In this document: positions 61,726-64,000 of the stretch, in pieces
Layout of the letters: every line of letters starts with the position of its first letter
Numbering within the stretch: the stretch's first letter is position 1
DNA from: Solwaraspora sp. WMMA2056
GTDB lineage: Bacteria; Actinomycetota; Actinomycetes; Mycobacteriales; Micromonosporaceae
DNA length: 64,000 nucleotides
Reading direction: 5' to 3'
NCBI RefSeq assembly: GCF_030345095.1
Contig: NZ_CP128360.1
Coordinates: 1,178,001 to 1,242,000 of the forward strand
The notes under the pieces: generated by a model
What the model was told of the DNA's origin: nothing
Database searches by the model: none
Seen by the model: the letters and a program-made list of their open reading frames with translations, nothing else
Translations under genes and position numbers: made by a program

Positions 61726-61983
61726 TCAGCCGACGTAGCCGCCGGATCCGTTCTCGGTGTGCCGGGGGCGGTTCTCCGCCGCGCTCTCCGCCTGCATCTC
61801 CTCCAGTACGCCTTCGCCTTCGAGTAGCGCGCGTACCTCGGACTCGCGGAACCGGCGATGGCCTCCGGGAGTACGGATGCTGCCGATCCGGCCGGCCGCC
61901 GCCCAACGTGTGACGGTCTTCGGGTCGACGCGGAACAGCGCGGCCACCTCGCCCGGCGTCAGCAGACGATCTCCAGTGTCCAC
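61726..61983 (-). CDS. bldC: BldC-family MerR-like developmental regulator
   Basis: DNA-binding protein of 85 residues. Its single winged HTH reads LLTPGEVAALFRVDPKTVTRWAAAGRIGSIRTPGGHRRFRESEVRALLEG, nearly identical in pattern to Streptomyces BldC, which delays entry into development. The C-terminal tail is longer than in Streptomyces (BldC is about 68 residues). It converges on ubiX with a four-base gap. Confidence 0.92.
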   Translation of the reverse strand: MDTGDRLLTPGEVAALFRVDPKTVTRWAAAGRIGSIRTPGGHRRFRESEVRALLEGEGVLEEMQAESAAENRPRHTENGSGGYVG

Positions 61984-62144
61984 GGTCCCCTCCTCGCGTC
62001 CACGACAGCCCTGACCTAGCCAGTGAGCCCCCCGATGGACCGTGTGCCAGCTGCCGTCGTGCCAGACGTACGGCCATTAGAGCACCGGCTGCCTGCCCTG
62101 TCCGGGAAATGGGGAAAGCTACCTGCCTGGGAAGTTGTCCAGTA

Positions 62145-62173
62145 TGATTTGCACCCTATATTGTGATTTACAC
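62145..62173. promoter_or_regulatory. Direct repeats TGATTTGCAC / TGATTTACAC in AT-rich DNA
   Basis: Two ten-base direct repeats at 62145 and 62164, 19 bp apart, in one of the most AT-rich stretches of the window. They stand about 90 bases upstream of the Lrp-family gene and 160 bases upstream of bldC on the other strand. They could bind Lrp or BldC. Confidence 0.45.
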
Positions 62174-62258
62174 TAGCTTAGCGTGAACTCGTGTCACCTG
62201 TCCTTGAATCATCCGAGGGAGCCACCGACCGGCCGGCAGGTACTAGGGTGTACTTCCC

Positions 62259-62708
62259 GTGGACGTCATCGACCTGCGGCTCGTCGACCTGCTCCGTGGC
62301 AACGCCCGGCTCTCCTACGCCGAGCTCGCCCGCCAGGTCGGCCTCTCCGCCCCCGCCGTGCACGAGCGGATCGGCAAGCTGGAGGCCGCGGGCGTGCTGC
62401 GCGGCTACCGGGCGGACGTACGCCCCGAATCCGTCGGCCTCGGGGTGACCGCCCTGATCGGCCTGGTCGAGGATTCCGGAGCCGAGACCGACGCCGTGCT
62501 CGACGCGCTCCGCGCGATGCCGGAGATCGAGTCGTGCTACTTCATGGCCGGCGTCGAGTCGTTCCTCTGCCTGGCCCGGGTCGGCACCATCGCCGAACTC
62601 GAACAACTGATCATGCGGCTGAACCGGACTGCCGGGATCGCCAACACCCGGACCAGCGTCACCCTCTCCACCAAGTGGGAGAACCGTCCCCGACCCCTCA
62701 CCGGCTGA
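62259..62708 (+). CDS. Lrp/AsnC-family transcription regulator
   Basis: Protein of 149 residues with an N-terminal HTH (LLRGNARLSYAELARQVGLSAPAVHERIGKLEAAGVLRGYRA) and a RAM ligand domain. The GTG start is nine bases after a TAGGGT -10 element, suggesting a leaderless mRNA. The next gene encodes a cysteine desulfhydrase-like enzyme 30 bases downstream, so it may sense cysteine, as related DecR/CdsR regulators do. Confidence 0.9.
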   Translation: MDVIDLRLVDLLRGNARLSYAELARQVGLSAPAVHERIGKLEAAGVLRGYRADVRPESVGLGVTALIGLVEDSGAETDAVLDALRAMPEIESCYFMAGVESFLCLARVGTIAELEQLIMRLNRTAGIANTRTSVTLSTKWENRPRPLTG

Positions 62709-62738
62709 TCCGACCGGCGGTGTTGTTACCGTCAGCGG

Positions 62739-63842
62739 GTGGATCAACTGGACCGGTGCGACGACGCCGACCGGGCCTGGGTGACCGAGGCGATCGCCAA
62801 GGTCGAGGCGGACGCCAACCGGTCCGCCGACACCCACCTGCTGCCGTTCCCGCTGCCGCCGTCCTGGGGGATCGACCTCTACCTCAAGGACGAGTCGGTG
62901 CACCCCACCGGCTCGCTCAAGCACCGGCTGGCCCGGTCGCTGTTCCTCTACGGGCTGTGCAACGGCTGGATCGGACCGCAGACCACGATCGTGGAGGCGT
63001 CGAGCGGTTCCACCGCGATCTCCGAGGCGTACTTCGCCCGGATGCTGGGCCTGCCGTTCGTCGCGGTGATGCCGGCGGCCACCTCGGCCGAGAAGATCGC
63101 CCAGATCGAGTTCCACGGCGGCCGGCCGCACCTGGTCCGTGATCCGGCGGCGGTCGTCGTCGAGGCCCGGTGGCTGGCCGAGGACCTCGGCGGGCACTTC
63201 ATGGACCAGTTCACCTACGCGGAGCGGGCCACCGACTGGCGGGGCAACAACAACATCGCCGAGTCGATCTTCGCGCAGCTCGCCCTGGAACGGCACCCGA
63301 TCCCCAGCTGGATCGTGGTCGGCGCCGGCACCGGCGGCACCAGCGCCACCATCGGCCGGTACGTGCGCTTCCAGCGCCACCGCACCAAGGTGTGCGTGGT
63401 CGACCCGGAACACTCGGCCTACTATCCGGCGTGGACCAGCGGCGACTGGACCACCACCACCGGGCGCGGCTCGACGATCGAGGGCATCGGCCGGCCGACC
63501 GTCGAGGCCTCGTTCCAACCGTCCGTCGTGGACCGGATGATCCAGGTCCCGGACGCGGCGTCGTTGGCCGCAATGCGCCTGGCCACCGATCTGCTGGGCC
63601 GGCGGGTCGGCGGATCGACCGGCACGAACCTGTGGGGGGCGTTCGCACTGATCGCCCAGCTCCGCGCGGCAGGCCAGCAGGGATCGGTGGTCACCCTGCT
63701 CTGCGACAGCGGCGAGCGGTACGCCGACAGTTACTACTCGGCCGACTGGCTCGCCGGCCAGGGCCTCGACCTGACCCCGTACCTGGCGGTGGTCGAGCGT
63801 TTCCTGCGCACCGGTGACTGGTCGACCGACGTCGTCAGCTGA
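62739..63842 (+). CDS. Cysteine synthase-family PLP enzyme, Cds1-like cysteine desulfhydrase
   Basis: Fold type II PLP enzyme of 367 residues. The PLP Lys lies in [18 protein letters not shown]; the substrate loop is [13 protein letters not shown]; the phosphate loop is [15 protein letters not shown]. The length and motifs match the mycobacterial Cds1 (Rv3684) group, which releases sulfide, pyruvate and ammonia from cysteine. The GTG start lies five bases after TACCGT. It follows the Lrp-type regulator. Confidence 0.85.
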   Translation: MDQLDRCDDADRAWVTEAIAKVEADANRSADTHLLPFPLPPSWGIDLYLKDESVHPTGSLKHRLARSLFLYGLCNGWIGPQTTIVEASSGSTAISEAYFARMLGLPFVAVMPAATSAEKIAQIEFHGGRPHLVRDPAAVVVEARWLAEDLGGHFMDQFTYAERATDWRGNNNIAESIFAQLALERHPIPSWIVVGAGTGGTSATIGRYVRFQRHRTKVCVVDPEHSAYYPAWTSGDWTTTTGRGSTIEGIGRPTVEASFQPSVVDRMIQVPDAASLAAMRLATDLLGRRVGGSTGTNLWGAFALIAQLRAAGQQGSVVTLLCDSGERYADSYYSADWLAGQGLDLTPYLAVVERFLRTGDWSTDVVS

Positions 63843-63894
63843 GTCAGGCCGCCGTCGGCCGGCGCCGGCTCGGTGACCTGCGGCCGGTGCCTGG

Positions 63895-64000
63895 TCAGGC
63901 GCGTTGCGCCAGCCCCGGGTAGTGCCGGACGAATCCGTCCGGATCGACGGTCAGTTCGGCGGTGAAGCTGCCGCTACGGAACCGGACCCGGTCGACGTCG
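63895..64000 (-). CDS. C-terminal fragment of a putative glycolipid-binding protein
   Basis: Only the last 34 codons are in the window: DVDRVRFRSGSFTAELTVDPDG, then FVRHYPGLAQRA and a TGA at 63895. The pattern FTAELTVDxDGFV..YPGL is typical of the C-terminus of the PF06475 (putative glycolipid-binding) family. The rest is cut off by the right edge. Confidence 0.5.
   Translation of the reverse strand, partial: DVDRVRFRSGSFTAELTVDPDGFVRHYPGLAQRA

Noticed and set aside
1-64000. tRNA, rRNA, insertion sequence or prophage genes
   Set aside because: None was recognised by eye on either strand; a covariance-model scan would be the decisive check.

Overview
This window is chromosomal DNA from a very high-GC actinomycete, most likely one of the Micromonosporaceae (Micromonospora or a close relative). 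The grounds are strong G/C preference at third codon positions, frequent GTG starts, TANNNT -10 boxes a few bases before the start codon (leaderless transcripts), a BldC regulator, menaquinone genes of the UbiD/UbiA/UbiX type, a ResB/CcsB cytochrome c system and a Tad pilus locus without an outer-membrane secretin. I found no tRNA, rRNA, CRISPR array, insertion sequence or phage gene. The genus is an inference.

Layout. 1-6016: a two-component system (kinase cut by the left edge), then an FMN alpha-hydroxy-acid dehydrogenase/P450 operon divergent from an AMP-forming ligase. 6004-17512: a tight Tad/Flp pilus locus of twelve genes on the minus strand, with the prepilin peptidase and a methyltransferase divergent from it. 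17576-19087 and 55814-57391: two paralogous LPVTG surface proteins. 19454-29235: an NMO-type flavoenzyme, an LmeA-like protein, two convergent paralogous ATPase/HTH regulators, a LURP-one-like protein and RecD2. 29275-32146: a class A beta-lactamase divergent from a LysR activator and a BlaB-like penicillin-recognising protein, an arrangement like bla/blaA/blaB of Streptomyces cacaoi. 32351-33773: a three-gene operon behind a perfect LexA box, ending in a caspase/CHAT-like protein. 33818-41986: MscL, a secreted lysozyme-like protein, a FadR-type regulator with its operator and MFS target, a STAS protein, oligopeptidase B, and an FAD oxidase with a second LexA-like box. 41925-49654: partner-switching and phosphorelay proteins, namely a SpoIIE-type phosphatase, a soluble hybrid kinase with seven 92-residue HAMP repeats, a response regulator and a STAS protein. 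49774-55704: hemL, a histidine phosphatase and four cytochrome c maturation genes in one operon. 57549-61721: futalosine-type menaquinone genes with an antisense terpene synthase between them. 61726-64000: bldC, an Lrp regulator with a cysteine desulfhydrase-like enzyme, and a cut gene.

The strongest candidate for an undescribed system is the 32351-33801 block. A palindromic SOS box abuts the -10 element of a leaderless operon that encodes a small unknown protein, a PRC-barrel-like protein and a protein with the His/Cys dyad of caspase-fold peptidases. This suggests a DNA-damage-induced proteolytic or cell-death response. Other notable items are the inducible beta-lactamase module, the convergent pair of ATPase/HTH regulators, the HAMP-repeat kinase, and a 35-bp tandem repeat that holds the stop codons of two convergent genes.
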